Positions 38,839-50,747 of a stretch of 64,000 bases of DNA are shown here, piece after piece; within the stretch, counting starts at the first letter, position 1, and each line of letters opens with the position of its first letter. The notes under the pieces were generated by a model, which did not search any database, was not told the DNA's origin, and worked only from the letters and a program-made list of their open reading frames with translations. Source of the DNA: Phaeoceros laevis (taxonomy: Eukaryota > Anthocerotophyta > Anthocerotopsida > Notothyladales); NCBI GenBank assembly GCA_049999765.1, contig JBNGIQ010009171.1, positions 84,525-148,524 on the forward strand, given 5' to 3'. The position numbers were made by a program, and so were the translations under genes.

Positions 38839-41800
38839 TACCTTGACTGATTGAACGATGAATGTTTCTCTCTTTTAACGAAGAAGCGTGAAACTCGCTT
38901 TGCACACAAGGAAATATTCCCAAGTTCCTATTATGTTTCCATATCTTAGGTATGTGTTACGTGGTTATGAACTTGTGACTTGAAGTGTTGATCGCCAAAT
39001 CCGAACACCGCTATTTTCCCGCTAGGCAGACAGGCTGTGGTAAAAAGGGAAAAAGGAACGTGTGGCCGGCCAGCGTGTGGAGTGACAGCGTGTCAATGGA
39101 GAAAGGAAGGAGATGCCGGCCAGCGTGTGGAGAAGTGACAGCATGCCCATGGTCTGGACTACATGATATGACGTGGGTGGTACAGGAGGCTTCATGTGCA
39201 TGTGCATCTTGGGCACCTAAGTCCCCGAATGACATCACCCATGGCCTCTCTTGTCTTTCCCCGACCACAAGAGCCGACCCCGCCTCGCTAGCCGCATCGA
39301 CGCTGCCAAACGCGCCGAATGTGTGAAGCGAGCAAAGCCGCCCGGGCGGCCCTCTGTTCTAATCCCGACAGCCACTGGGTTCTCACATGCCGATCATGTG
39401 TTCGCATGTTGGAATGGGTCCCTGCGGTGCCTGGGACATTGACGATTGCAGCTTGTGAGTCATGAGAGTGGCACAGGCAGGACCTTCCCAGTGGAGGCTC
39501 CTGGTGAGCTGCTTGCAGAGACGGAAGGACAACAAACAGCACGGTGAGGAGGAACGACACAAGGTGGATGGCAAACAGGAGGAAGATGGAGACATGAACA
39601 TGACATGAACAGCTCCCAGGCATGCACACATACATGTGGGAGGGAAGTGGGGCCACGCCAGAAGCGAGGGGGGAATGTGTGTATGGGTATCCTATTCAAT
39701 AGCAAAAGCGATGGTGATGAGAGCAGCAAAGAAAGAAACAACAAACCGCCTCAACTGGATTTTGGAAGCACACCAGGGCACATGCTGCTGGCGGACGCAA
39801 GCAAATCACGCAACGCACCCGGTGTGAGATGATGAATGTTCCCTTCTGATGCTGCTGTTCCCACTTTGTGCAACAGCAAGGAGAGGGGCCATGATCGCCG
39901 GGCCATGCTTGCTTGCTCCACCTGTTCCCCGCCCGACATCCGAGGTGGCCTGTCAGTTGAGCCTTCAGTTGCAATTGTGTGGTGGGGCATAGGGTTTGCT
40001 GGTACAGTAGCGTAACGCATCCCATCATGGGCGGCTGGAGAGATGAAGAAAAAGCAGCCAGCAGTCACACTGTCGCAGTCACTGATTAGGACGAGCCGAG
40101 CAGGAATAAGGTGGTGGTGGTGATCAGTCAGGCTCCTGGCTGGCTAGCTGGATCGAGCCAAGCTTCGCCTCAAAGCACACGTCCAAGCCCCAATTCTCCA
40201 GGATGATGAACCAAACAAAACAACGTCAACTGTGCCTCCTCCATCACCAGGAGCAGGACAGCTTCGATGTGAGCACAACCTGCCTGGATCAAGACCTAAT
40301 TCGGGTGCCTACCTACCTGGCGCACTCCCCTTCCCCGGTGTTAGTATACTCTCACTGTCCACACTGCCAGGATTGACTAGCTCCACCTGCACGAAGTTCA
40401 AGCTTTACCTTTCTCACAGTGGCGCAAGCATGAAGGTAAAGATACAGGCAATACTTTGCGGAGCGGCCGTCCTGGTCACGGCATGATTGCCACCAGCGGT
40501 CGAAGAACACTCCTCCCCCTCCCTCATCTGCCACAGTGCGGGGCCAGTCCCCCCAGTCATCGCCCTGCTTGTACTGCCTGGTGGAGGTGGAGCGGGAGGT
40601 ACTGCACTGCCACAACACCAGTAACATGAATATCGTCATCGCATTTCTTCATCTTTTCTCTACTCTATCCGGATCGGTGAAAGCCTAGGAGCAGAAGAGG
40701 CAGAAATCAAAAGTGTAAGGGCAGAAGAATCAATCCAGGGGCAGAAACGAAAAGAGTGGGGCCAAGCTTAGAGCATACAATACTGTAGTCTCGACAACCC
40801 TGTCATCGAGCCCCTCTCTCCCTCCCTCCTCCTCGAGCTTCACTGCGGCCGCCACGTGATTTCTAAATTATGCAGAGGTCCCGACACGCCACCACCACAT
40901 TGCCACAAAAATAGCGGGTCTTTGCAAGGGAGGCATGCGCTGGTTTGAATCCCAACACCTTTGAAATCACAACAGCGAGCGCCTGGGATCCAGAATGGCG
41001 GGGCAATTTGACCTGACTTGCTCGGTAATTAGTGAAAATGCCGTCCCCGATGACTAGTTCCAAACCCTAAATGGCCTCGAGCTCGACCTGAGTCGGTGAG
41101 TCACGGCCACAGGGATGAGTCGCTTTACCTTTTTGTGCTTTATGGTGTGTACCTTTTGTGTGCCTTTCTGAGTCCTGCCACTTGCATCCACTTGCTATCT
41201 CGCACATTTATGATTTGCTGACATTTGAGGCGAGAAACTTGCGAGGATTCATATCATTCGTCAATGCATCTCCAAGCAATGACAATGAAGGACTGGTTAT
41301 CGGCTCAGGGTAGAAAATTGAAACGGATATTGTTTTCCATGTGCGAAAAGGTGAGAGACAGAGACCAGGTCAGTTGGGGGTTGCAAGGTGGGGTAGAACT
41401 ATTACATTCAGGTGGTGAAAATGGGTACTGTAGAACTGTAGCTGGAGCCGGTTGATTTCTACCTTTGGATGCTATTTTAAAGTTGCAAGGCGTATCGTCC
41501 CTAACAGCCATCCGGGCATAATTACGGCACGGGCAACGTCGGGTGAAATATTCAAAACGAATAAACAAGTAGCAATGAAGAACTGGCGACAGAGGCGAGT
41601 CAGGCCTGTCAGCGCTGCCTTCGCGCGCAAACACTCCTCCCTTCTCCCCACTTCCCCTCCTGCTTATCTTGATGAACTCGTCAACACGCTCGCCCAGGTG
41701 ACCATGGCGGCGAGCTGCATTTCGGTGAGCAGGTAGTGTGCAACTGTCTCTCAACCGAAGCGACAGCGGATAGAGAGCAGGAGGCAGCAAAGGGCTGTGC

Positions 41801-41940
41801 TGGAGAAGAAAGGAGAGCGGAGGAGAGGAAAAGGAAGGTTGCTTTCTATCTACAATCCTCGGCGGAAAGTGGCCTGAGTCGCTGGAAGACAGGGGAGGAA
41901 GGGGGTAGTAGCCGGAGAGAAAGCTCTTTGGCTGGATGAG
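38839..41940. other. Long intergenic region with no supported gene
   Basis: About 3.1 kb. An 18-bp perfect direct repeat (gccggccagcgtgtggag) lies at 39065 and 39115. Several medium open frames on both strands (for example about 39288-39656 and 40352-40639 minus) have no recognisable domain. The right part leads into the conserved leader of the DUF936 gene. Confidence 0.4.
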
Positions 41941-42930
41941 GCAGGAGTCCGAGCTGGAAGCTGGATGACGGTAGCTCAGGGTGGAAAATTCAGGTCCTGT
42001 GAGCTGGAGAGTCCGCCGGAGCCTGCCAGAGCCTGAGATAGTTTGACAGAGCTCGCGGTTGCTCAGTTCCCAGGCTGCGGAAAAGTCGCATTCTTCTTTT
42101 CCGAGTTGGAAATTTGTTGCGAGAGACAAGAGGGGGCGTGATTGCGCTCAGAGGAGGAGAGCGCAATCGGAGAACACCTCCGAGGAGCTGCTTGTTTGAA
42201 TGTGCTTGCTGTTCCGTCCTTAGGTAGCGAATCGGAGGTGTGGCTACGTGAAGTGACGTTGGCAAGCACTTCCGTTCTGTAGAGTTGGCTTGGTCCCCGA
42301 GGAGAAGCGATTGGTGACTCCCCCCCATTTTGGCGGAAGTTGAAGCGCCTCTTTTGTCCGAGGACAAACCTGTGCGGAGAGTCCCAAGCAATCGGTTTTC
42401 TTCTACCCGCCGCAACCTGAGGTGAAGTGGTGAATGAGGCTTAAGCGGGAGGGCAATAGAACTTGCTGGCTAGGAGTTGGGAAAGAAGACGTATCTGGTT
42501 TCTGAGAACAGTGGGACCACAGGGGACCGGGTCTTGGCGGTGAGTTGCAATTTGAAGAGGACATGGGACTGCTTGCCGCGGACAGTAAGGAGTCGAGTGG
42601 CGAGAGCGGAGCGCGGATCAACATGCAGCAGAGGACCCGTATTTGATGCGCTGTAGAGGATCGCAGCATTCGGACTAGAGGTGGGAAGCCCTCCTGCTAT
42701 TTGCAGACTGCCTGTTACCTCCAGCTTACTATCGTTCATATCGCAGTTGTAGTATGGAGGGTTGTATCTTTGAAGTCCTTATTTGCGCATTGCCGTCTGA
42801 TTGTCGTTTTCTCGGTTCTTGCAGCTACGAGGTCGGTGGTGATCATGCCCGACAGATTTCCGGAAGTGATTATTGCTTCAAATTTTCGTGAAAATCACAT
42901 TTGTCCGGGGCCTTCGTAGGTCAGTGAAGG
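41941..42930 (+). promoter_or_regulatory. Upstream leader region of the DUF936 gene
   Basis: Sequence 42090-42900 is partly preserved in the duplicate relic at 36954-37490, so it travelled together with the coding part and probably includes the promoter and 5' leader. No TATA box is identified. The segment 42819-42930 may include the last leader intron acceptor (ttcttgcag at about 42825). Confidence 0.45.
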
Positions 42931-45900
42931 ATGGCAACGCTGGTACCGGGGGTGCTGATCAAGTTGCTCCAGAACCTCTACACAGAGGTGAAGGTTGGTG
43001 GAGAGCACCGGTCTATTCTGTTACAGGTCATCAGCATCACTCCAGCGCTGTCCACCGGGGGAGGATTTTTCCCAAACAATGGCTTCCATATCAAGGTATC
43101 GGACTCCTCACATTCAACAACTGTGCTTCTTGATGATGAGCATGCCGAGCTGATAATGAGCGACAAGCTGCAGCTCGGGCAGTATATTTATATTGATAGA
43201 CTGGACCCTGGCCACCCATATCCATTGCTGGACGACGTCAGGCCTCTTCCTGGCAGGCACCCTATAGTGGGCACTCCTGAGGACCTAGTGGCCACTGATA
43301 TTGCTTCTCTACAGAAGGTCATAGCGTATCCCCTCCACAGTCCAGCGACATCTGGTGAATCTGGTTCTTCTAGAAACTTCTGCAGGAGGTTAGATCCCGG
43401 CCCAGAGACAGCTGTTGCCAGGCATGTTGAAAGGGCAGGGAATGGGGAGGTCTCGAATCACAGGTTCTCAGACAGGGCTTTCTCCATTCCAAAGCTGGAT
43501 CCAAGTGGCTGGAAGATACCTAAGCGCTCAAGCTCTGGAGACAGTCTGCCTTCTCCGAAGCTGAGCGATAGATCTTCCCTTGAGAGATCCCGTGCTGGAT
43601 CATCAGAATCGATAACATTTATTGACGAGGGCAGGATGGTAGCTGGTGGCGGCCTCAGTAGACCAAAGGGAAGGATTGTGAAGTCCAAAATATTTTCTGA
43701 CACGCCTGTTAAAGGGACTAGATCTATACCGTCTTCTCCATCTAGACGTGATACAGCACCTAGTCCTTTTTCTTTGGAAAAGGAGTTGCAGAAGCTGAAG
43801 TCAGCTGAGAAGTTTCTAGCAAAGAGGAGAGTAATCGCTTGCCCAGAGGAGAGGCTGGTCCCTTTGAGAGATGTAACCATGATGGTGTCATCTAAGTCCA
43901 GGCAGCTTTCGCCTGGTGTGAGGAGATCTGCTAGTACAGGTAGAGGGCTTCAAGGTTCAAGTGATGGTAACAAGCGTCGATCTTTAGGAGGCGCTGGGAT
44001 TAAGACTGAACTGATTGCCATTAGCGCAAAGAATATGAGGAAGAGTTGGGAGGGAACAGCTGTACGCAAGGAGGGCAGAGACAGGGCCAGCGCCAAGCAA
44101 GCCAAGATCGACGTGAAGGCTGTAATCCGCAGCTCGGTCAGTTCTGCCTTTAGAAATCACGCAGTATGCCTGGCCACCCTTTCTTTTGCACATCTGAGAG
44201 ACTTGCAAGAGCGTCACAGACCTTATCTTATGTGATTGTATTTGGTCTCGTCTTCCAGGTGGCTAAGAGACTGAGCAGTGATGGAGGTGTTTCAGTCCCA
44301 AGTAACGCAAAAGCAGTTACTGTGACAACTCCGGCTAAACTTCCAAGTGCCACTCCTGTGAAGGTTTCTCCTACGCAATCTGGAACTTCACCTCCTGCAC
44401 CTCCAAGCTTGACTCGACCAGCCATCAGCAGCAAGAGATGGACCGATGGCAGCGTGTCATGGGACTGTCTTCCATCAGGACTTGTCTCCTTAGGCAAGGT
44501 GCATACTTGTCTCGTACTAAAATCCTAAGATCCATCACGGCCGGTCATGTTTACTGACTGCCTTTGATTCTGATGGGTTTAAGATTGTTGTCTTCCATAG
44601 GAGGCTGTACAACGACGAGATGCTGCCTCTAAAGCAGCAGCTGAAGCTCTCCAAGAGGCATCGGCAGCTGAAAGTGTCATCCGGAATCTTAGGCAAGTAT
44701 TAGTTAGTGCAATCCGCTCCCTCGTGTTTGTTCTGTACTCGTCTAGGGCCATGTTGCAGGTCATCTTAAGCTATTTGCTAACTACAGCACCTTACGAATG
44801 CAGCATGTTCGCCGAGCTACGTTCATTGGCAAAGAAGGATGTGCCTCAGCCATCAGTTGAGCAGTTCTTGAGTCTGCACCAGGCCCTTGTACAATCATTA
44901 TCTGTGGCAGATGCTTTAGCAGGGGTTAACCTGCCAGAGAAAGGGCCTGATGCTTTATGCACAACAGATGAAGTGTGTGCCGACAATGGCACTTGCACTT
45001 CGGGAGTCGATGAAGTAGCACGGGAAGTAACGGCAGAGAAAGCTAAAAGTGCATCTCAGTGGGTGAGCACTGCTTTACTAACAGACCTATCAAGCTTCTC
45101 TCTACAGAGTAAGCAGGGATGGAATTCGTCAGCAACAAGCAAATACCCATTGAAGAAGGATATCAGTACCGGCAAGCCCATCCAGACTCAACCCTTGCTG
45201 GTTTTGGAACCAATCACGTCAAGTGGGCAACCTGTGTCTGCACCCAAGGGACGCAACCCTTCTCCGTCAGTCTTGCCGAAGAAACTGGAGCACCCTCCGT
45301 CACCATTGCACAGCAAGGCAGCAGGAAGGAGTGCTCTGTCTTCAGTCCAGCAACCACATATAGGCATCGAGAAGAGGAAGGAAGCAGGAGACATAAGACC
45401 AGCCTCGCCTTTGAAAGCACTGCTTGGCAGTCGGCGAAACGTCAACAGTGTTCCTTCCAAGGGTAATGGACTTCTGAAAGGGCAAAGTCGAGTACCTCCG
45501 GAGAATGGTGCCACAAGAAAGCAGCCCTCTGGGCCATTAGAGTGGGTAAAAGGGAATGGACTGCAGGACACTGCAGAGCTGGCGAAGCAGCTGCATACTG
45601 AAGCCCAGAGCTGGTTCCTGGACTTCATGGAAGCAGCACTAGATAGTGGTTTTCAGACACCTTCCAGCAAGGAAGCAGGACCTCTTCCTTCCAAGGGCCA
45701 CCAGCAGCCTCCAACTCCTCCACAGCCTGACAATGCCCAGATTGCGGCAATGCTGTCCCAGCTGAAGCGTGTTAATGATTGGCTAGACCATGTAGCAAGG
45801 AGCTCAGCGGCAAGCAATGACCAAGGAGTACCACCAGATCCCAGGGTGTTGGACACTTTGGCCAGGTTGAAACGCAAAATCTATGACTTTCTTTTACAGC

Positions 45901-45971
45901 ATGTGGAGTCTGCAGCTTCGGCCTTAGGTAGTCAGCCTTCCATGGTCTTTGTGATGAAGTCTGGAAGTTAG
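42931..45971 (+). CDS. DUF936 family protein
   Basis: Exons 42931-44136, 44259-44498, 44601-44692 and 44804-45971 give 901 residues. The N-terminal about 130 residues form the plant-specific DUF936 domain: [60 protein letters not shown] long Ser/Arg/Pro-rich basic middle follows. The family's C-terminal helical part is present: [20 protein letters not shown], then [25 protein letters not shown] and [26 protein letters not shown], ending in predicted helices around residues 800-890. The third intron begins GC (gcaagt) rather than GT; only this choice restores the conserved RNLSMFAEL. Molecular function of DUF936 proteins is unknown to me; the basic middle could bind nucleic acids or microtubules. 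A broken partial copy lies at 36940-38423. Confidence 0.92.
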
Positions 45972-46553
45972 AATCTGAAACTGGATTTGCAACAAATTGC
46001 ATGCACTCATCTAACCACATCCAACGTTGTACAATGTGTAACAACTCGAACTGCGTTAGGCAGCATCATATTGAATTGAAATTTTTTCGTAAAGTTCTTG
46101 CTGCTGAAAACCGATATGAGATTGGTTTTTACAGAGTGATAGACGCTGCTTTGGATGTGGTCATGAGTTCATACTTGAAATCTACAGGATGGGCTGTACC
46201 ACCAGCTGGAGATCGTTTCAGCTTATGGTAACGAATCACTAACGATGGATCGTGTAAGCTTATGGTAACGAATCACTAACGATGGATGTTATTATTCGAA
46301 CTGGCGTAGCCTATACGGCATGTCGAGGTGCCGTATATCAGGTGGCCAAATGTGGGCAAAATGTCCACGCCATTACGTACCAAAACGCTTATGCAAGGTG
46401 AAGACTAGCAGTTGACATTATAGTAAAGCACAGTAGCAAATGCAATGTGTTTTGAAGGAGGTACATGTACTCCTTCCTCATGGTGTGGAGAAAAATGTAA
46501 GAATTCAAAATTCATTGTCACTTTTTATCTTTCGCCTAAGGAGGTATCTTCTC
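45972..46553. repeat. Intergenic with a 31-bp tandem-like repeat
   Basis: About 580 bp after the DUF936 gene. The unit agcttatggtaacgaatcac... (31 bp) occurs at 46220-46250 and again, unchanged, at 46257-46287. No gene is seen. Confidence 0.6.
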
Positions 46554-47468
46554 TTAAATTACTCCTTCAGCCTTCTTGAGTCCTAAAGCATTGGCTTGCA
46601 TAACCCTGGCAACTTTTGCCTTAGCTCTAACTTTAGTGTCCCCCTCAAACACGGACAAGATTTTGGATTGTTTTGTGCGCACACATGTATTCAATTTGGA
46701 CCCTTTGGGTGCTGGATTAGCTTCTTTCCTTTGTGCTTTCACTTTGGACCCATTTGGTGGTGGATGAGCTTCCTTCCTTTGTGCTCTCACTTTGGACCCT
46801 TTTGGTGGTGGATTAGCTTTCTTCCTCTGTGCTTTTTTGTGAGGCACTGGCTCCATTTTCTCAGCCATTTTTTCAGCTGCAATTTTTTTTCTTCCACGTA
46901 GTGTCTGACCATGTTGTGCCTCAACAATTTGAGCAATGGATTTTATCACTTCAATGTGCCTTCTCTTGTGGGCAATCTCGGCTCGTTTTTCCCTTAACTT
47001 TTGGCCCGACTGCTCCATCTTTATCCGCGTCTCCTCAGAACTGGTGACACTTAGTTTTTCACGACTTGCTCCCCCCGTCACCTTAATTTGTTTTACTCTT
47101 TGTTCTTGGATAGGTGTGCTGGTGAAGGGCACATCCCTCCTCATATCAATGGGACTTTCTGCAGAGCAATCTGTATTGGATTGTGGTGCTACTATGTCAT
47201 CTAACTTTCTCTTCAAGCCCACTCTTGTGTGAGCCTTCTCACTATTCTTGCCAGGAGCAGCAAGTTGCCGAGGCCCCTTTAATATGAGCCGGATAACCTT
47301 GTGCTCAGGCTCCTCTGCCGGCTTCATGCTTCGCAGCATGCAAGTCTCTTGAAGCATTAGTGACTTCTTTAGGAGCCAGTCCTCCTCTCGCACCATCACA
47401 TACAAAGGCTCCCCAGTTTCTTGCGCACCGCAACTTTCCCTACCTTCCCACACCTCCATTTTCCTCAC
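46554..47468 (-). CDS. Hypothetical basic protein with three 16-residue repeats
   Basis: An open frame of 304 residues starting with ATG at 47468. Residues about 150-190 (EETRIKMEQSGQKLREKR...) are charged and helical, possibly a coiled coil. Residues about 205-265 hold three tandem copies of a 16-residue Lys/Pro unit of the form (K/R)AQRKEA-PPP-GSK, encoded by 48-bp DNA repeats at about 46685-46830. High Lys/Arg content suggests nucleic-acid binding. No family is recognised, and no splice partners could be assigned; it may be a lineage-specific gene or part of a transposon. Confidence 0.5.
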   Translation of the reverse strand: MRKMEVWEGRESCGAQETGEPLYVMVREEDWLLKKSLMLQETCMLRSMKPAEEPEHKVIRLILKGPRQLAAPGKNSEKAHTRVGLKRKLDDIVAPQSNTDCSAESPIDMRRDVPFTSTPIQEQRVKQIKVTGGASREKLSVTSSEETRIKMEQSGQKLREKRAEIAHKRRHIEVIKSIAQIVEAQHGQTLRGRKKIAAEKMAEKMEPVPHKKAQRKKANPPPKGSKVRAQRKEAHPPPNGSKVKAQRKEANPAPKGSKLNTCVRTKQSKILSVFEGDTKVRAKAKVARVMQANALGLKKAEGVI

Positions 47469-48886
47469 TACTACTACAAATATGATCTATATCTCCAACC
47501 AAGAGAAGTTACAGAAAGTGACTCTTGAAATCCGTTCCTCAAATACATGCACACCGCCAAAGCAGCCAACAAGACGAAATGTGTATAGCAACCTACATGC
47601 AAGGAGTATAAGAGTACCCTTACAACATAAAACAGCGACCCGGATTTCCAAACTTAACCCGGATTTCCAAACTTAACAACCAAAATTGTCAGTTCCGGAC
47701 ATCGTATTTGGAAAATGTCCAAACTAATCCAATTTGGAAAGTGTCCAAACTAAGGTTCTAGGGTCGTGACTCGGGCCAACGGCCGAGCCACGTCCCCGCC
47801 ATAGAAATACAAACTGCCCGTAGATTAGAAATAGAAATACAAACTGGTCCTGGCCAGGGACGCACAAAAGAGCCACGATCGGAGAAGCTTGGCCTATCAT
47901 CTCTGACCAGAACGACAAACTTAGGGTCGCAGGTAGGAGTGGATGACAGATGGTGGCAATCAGAGCCATGGCTTTACAAGTTGCCACTATGCTTCCAGAT
48001 ATCGATAGTTCCTGGGGGATGGTTTTCCTGGGGGATGGCTATCTAACCCTAACCCCCTCCACCAGGAACGGGGCATGGAGGGGACGATGGCTGGGTTGCC
48101 CCAGCCATCTTCCCGTCCTCATCAACCAGTCTATCGCAGCTAGGGAAATCACAGATAGGGTTAGAGCAAAAGGCAGCATCGTTCCACTTCCGGGCAGTTG
48201 TATCTTCAAACCAGAGAGGTGGAGTTGGGCAGGGAGGCGGTGATAAGAAACCAAAAATTGATTCGTCGCACAGGATCAGCAGTGAGGCAGATGCAACAGG
48301 CACGTCTAAAAGCAGGTTCACAAACAGCCCGGTACGAGGGCAAGCAAGGCGATTTCCATGAAGTGCGCGCTTCTGCAGGGCAAACCCTTCACCACTGCTG
48401 GTCCTCAAGAAAACTCAAACTCACTCAAATCCGGCAGCAGCCGCTCCCAAGAGACCGCTGTTGGCGCTGATGATGAAAAGTGAACCAGAATGTACTGCTA
48501 GTTTACGAGTGCCGCCAACGAGAGGAGTATAGTGTCGCGCATGTATAGGAGGTGGATCGAATACCCATCGTTCAGGTTTCTCGGTGCTACAACAGCCACC
48601 TACACCATCTTACCCTCTCTTATTTAACGAGCTCGTACACTTAAAAAATGGAATGAAATGGTTCAGAGTAAGAGAAGCACTCCCGTCACACGAAAGTGGT
48701 TTCTCCTTCACGACTGGGGAGTGCAGACGCCCGCGGCGGAATCCGCATTCACGAGACCTAGGGAGGTGCAGCAAATCGTTCGTCAGTCGATATTTGGCAG
48801 CTGAAGTCTATGGAATAGCTTCGGCAATGATGTCAGCGCGTTGTCTTTTGCACACATTGGATGGATCGTGTTGTCCAGGTTTGAAG
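47469..48886. other. Intergenic with short tandem repeats
   Basis: About 1.4 kb. A 19-bp unit (acccggatttccaaactta) is repeated at 47638 and 47657; 'ttcctgggggatgg' is repeated near 48008 and 48026. No coding exon is supported. Confidence 0.4.
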
Positions 48887-50242
48887 ATGGAAGCAGAGGT
48901 CTGGCAGCACATGCCCGAAGATATCTTTCGGAACATTCTGTGCGCCCTTCCTCCGTGTGCGTGGCGCGCTTCCGCGCTGTCTCCAAGGCTTTGAAAATTC
49001 TTCTTACCTCTCTGAAGCAGTATAAGAAATTGCGGCAGCAGAGATCAGCGCTCTCTGGGATACCTATATGCGGGATCGGGTATTTTCGAAGAGGGACCAA
49101 GCCACAAAAAGCTGCTCCGTGCCATCCTGCCAAGCAGGTAATTAAGGTGGATCTCAGTTTTCTGCCAGAGGAATTAGGAACTGCACTCACTTTGCAGCTC
49201 AAGATGGCCTTGTCTGCGTGTGGAGAACCTCCCGTAGACGCCGGCATTGGATGTTTTGCATCTACAATCCGCTCACGCGTCAGTACAGAGTGCTGCCACC
49301 GCGGAGCAAGAAGGGGGACAGCATGGGTGAGACCTTAAAGGTCTACATGTGTGTTACTGAGCCTGGCTATGGCTTGTTTCCTTCGAAATTTCTTGTTCTG
49401 GTAGTCAGCTTACCAGGGGAGGGCGGCACAGCTTTGTACTCATCTTCTACCAGCCAGTGGCAACATGTTGTGGTTGTGAACGATAAATCGTTCACTACAT
49501 GTTGGTCTTCACAACATGTCGGTCTTCTTCGTTATAACAAAGAAGGCCGAAGAACGGAATTGGTAGATTCGTTCCCTCAACACCTGCTATCTGGCAGTCA
49601 GATCGTGTCAGCGTATGATGGAGAGGAATCAGAGGATGAAGGTTATTTTAGGTATTTCTTGGATGCTGAAGGGCAGGTTGATCATGCGGATCCCAACGAA
49701 TCTGTGGCTGAGAATCCAAACTCCCACAAGTATCCGTTTCTGGTGGAACACTGTAGAGATTCTCAAACTCCCACAAGTATCCGTTTCTGGTGGAACATTG
49801 TAGCCATCTATACATCTATACAGTATTCACGACAAGAAGTGTTGGATTGGCTCAGGTAGGAAGCTGACAATCTGGAAGCTGAATGACCCTGCTCCTGATA
49901 GCTCCCTAAAACCTGGAAGTTATGACTTATGGGAGCATATCGCCTCAGCAGGAATATTCCGATGAGGTGCTGGTTTAAGATAGATGACGAGATTGATGAC
50001 TGGAACATCGAAAAATATTATTATCCCAAACTCGACCCTCGTCTGGGGGATGCTCTTGTCGTCGGTGATGCTATCTACTTCACTATTCCGGCATGGAGTG
50101 ATCCGGATGACAAAATGAAGCCATTCGCTACGCATCTTTTGCGTTACAATCTCCTGGAACATACTTGGGACGTTGTTGAGCAGCTGCTACTCCACCGGGA
50201 CTTCATCGGTCAGTACAAGCTATTACTTCCCAGACTCTAAAC
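48887..50242 (+). pseudogene. F-box/kelch-like protein gene with several frame breaks
   Basis: The start at 48887 gives MEAEVWQHMPEDIFRNILC, an F-box opening; the continuation VARFRAVSKALKILL is one frame away after a single-base slip near 48962. A second break lies near 49220-49245, after which FCIYNPLTRQYRVLPPRSK, a typical kelch/F-box-associated strand, is read. A stop near 49857 separates this from GRKLTIWKLNDPAPDSSLKPG in another frame, and a further break precedes MRCWFKIDDEIDDWNIEKY. A 31-bp unit is tandemly duplicated at 49720 and 49767 (period 47). F-box proteins of this type are substrate adaptors of SCF ubiquitin ligases. Multiple breaks suggest a pseudogene; a few could be introns or base errors. 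Confidence 0.7.
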
Positions 50243-50747
50243 TGCTCTAGGTTGGCAATATTTTTCTCAAACTCAGTTTAAAAAAACAATTTCATGTTGG
50301 CATGTTCTGCCCTTCGAACTGAAACCCAGTTTTGCTGTATGGGCTTTCTACAGGCTGTGAGCTGCCCAACCTTATTGCTAGTCATCCTTGGTGCATCACC
50401 ACATCAGTAGAGACATCGGCGGCACTAGCTTCGGGCCCCCAGGGAACGATGGCCAGCTATGTCTTTGTAGAGCACCTTCCTGCAGTTCATCATGTCAGGT
50501 AGCTGAAAGTGATGACAAGAAAGTAGGAATAGCTGCAGCAGCACGTACTACCTCAGGCTTTTCGATGTTTGGTTAGCGGCGGAAGATTCACCAATGAGAA
50601 TACGAATAGTGTCACTGGATTTGAAGTGACTTCTAAGATGGTTAAAATGCCAATGCAAGCACCAATTCAGGTTCCCTTCCGAGGTGTCTAATTCTACTCT
50701 GGTCTAGTCCTGCCACGAAACTGGAAAGTTTCAACCTCAGCAGCAGC
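50243..50747. other. Intergenic between F-box relic and CrtI-like gene
   Basis: About 500 bp holding two convergent 3' ends. No further gene or motif is recognised. Confidence 0.4.

Noticed and set aside
40352-40639. Minus-strand frame of 95 codons with Trp/Gly/Asp-rich middle
   Set aside because: No start context, family or splice partners; cannot be supported.
41305-42129. Minus-strand open frame of 274 codons upstream of the DUF936 gene
   Set aside because: Low-complexity Ser/Pro-rich reading with no domain; it overlaps the leader that is conserved in the relic on the other strand, so it is probably a chance frame.
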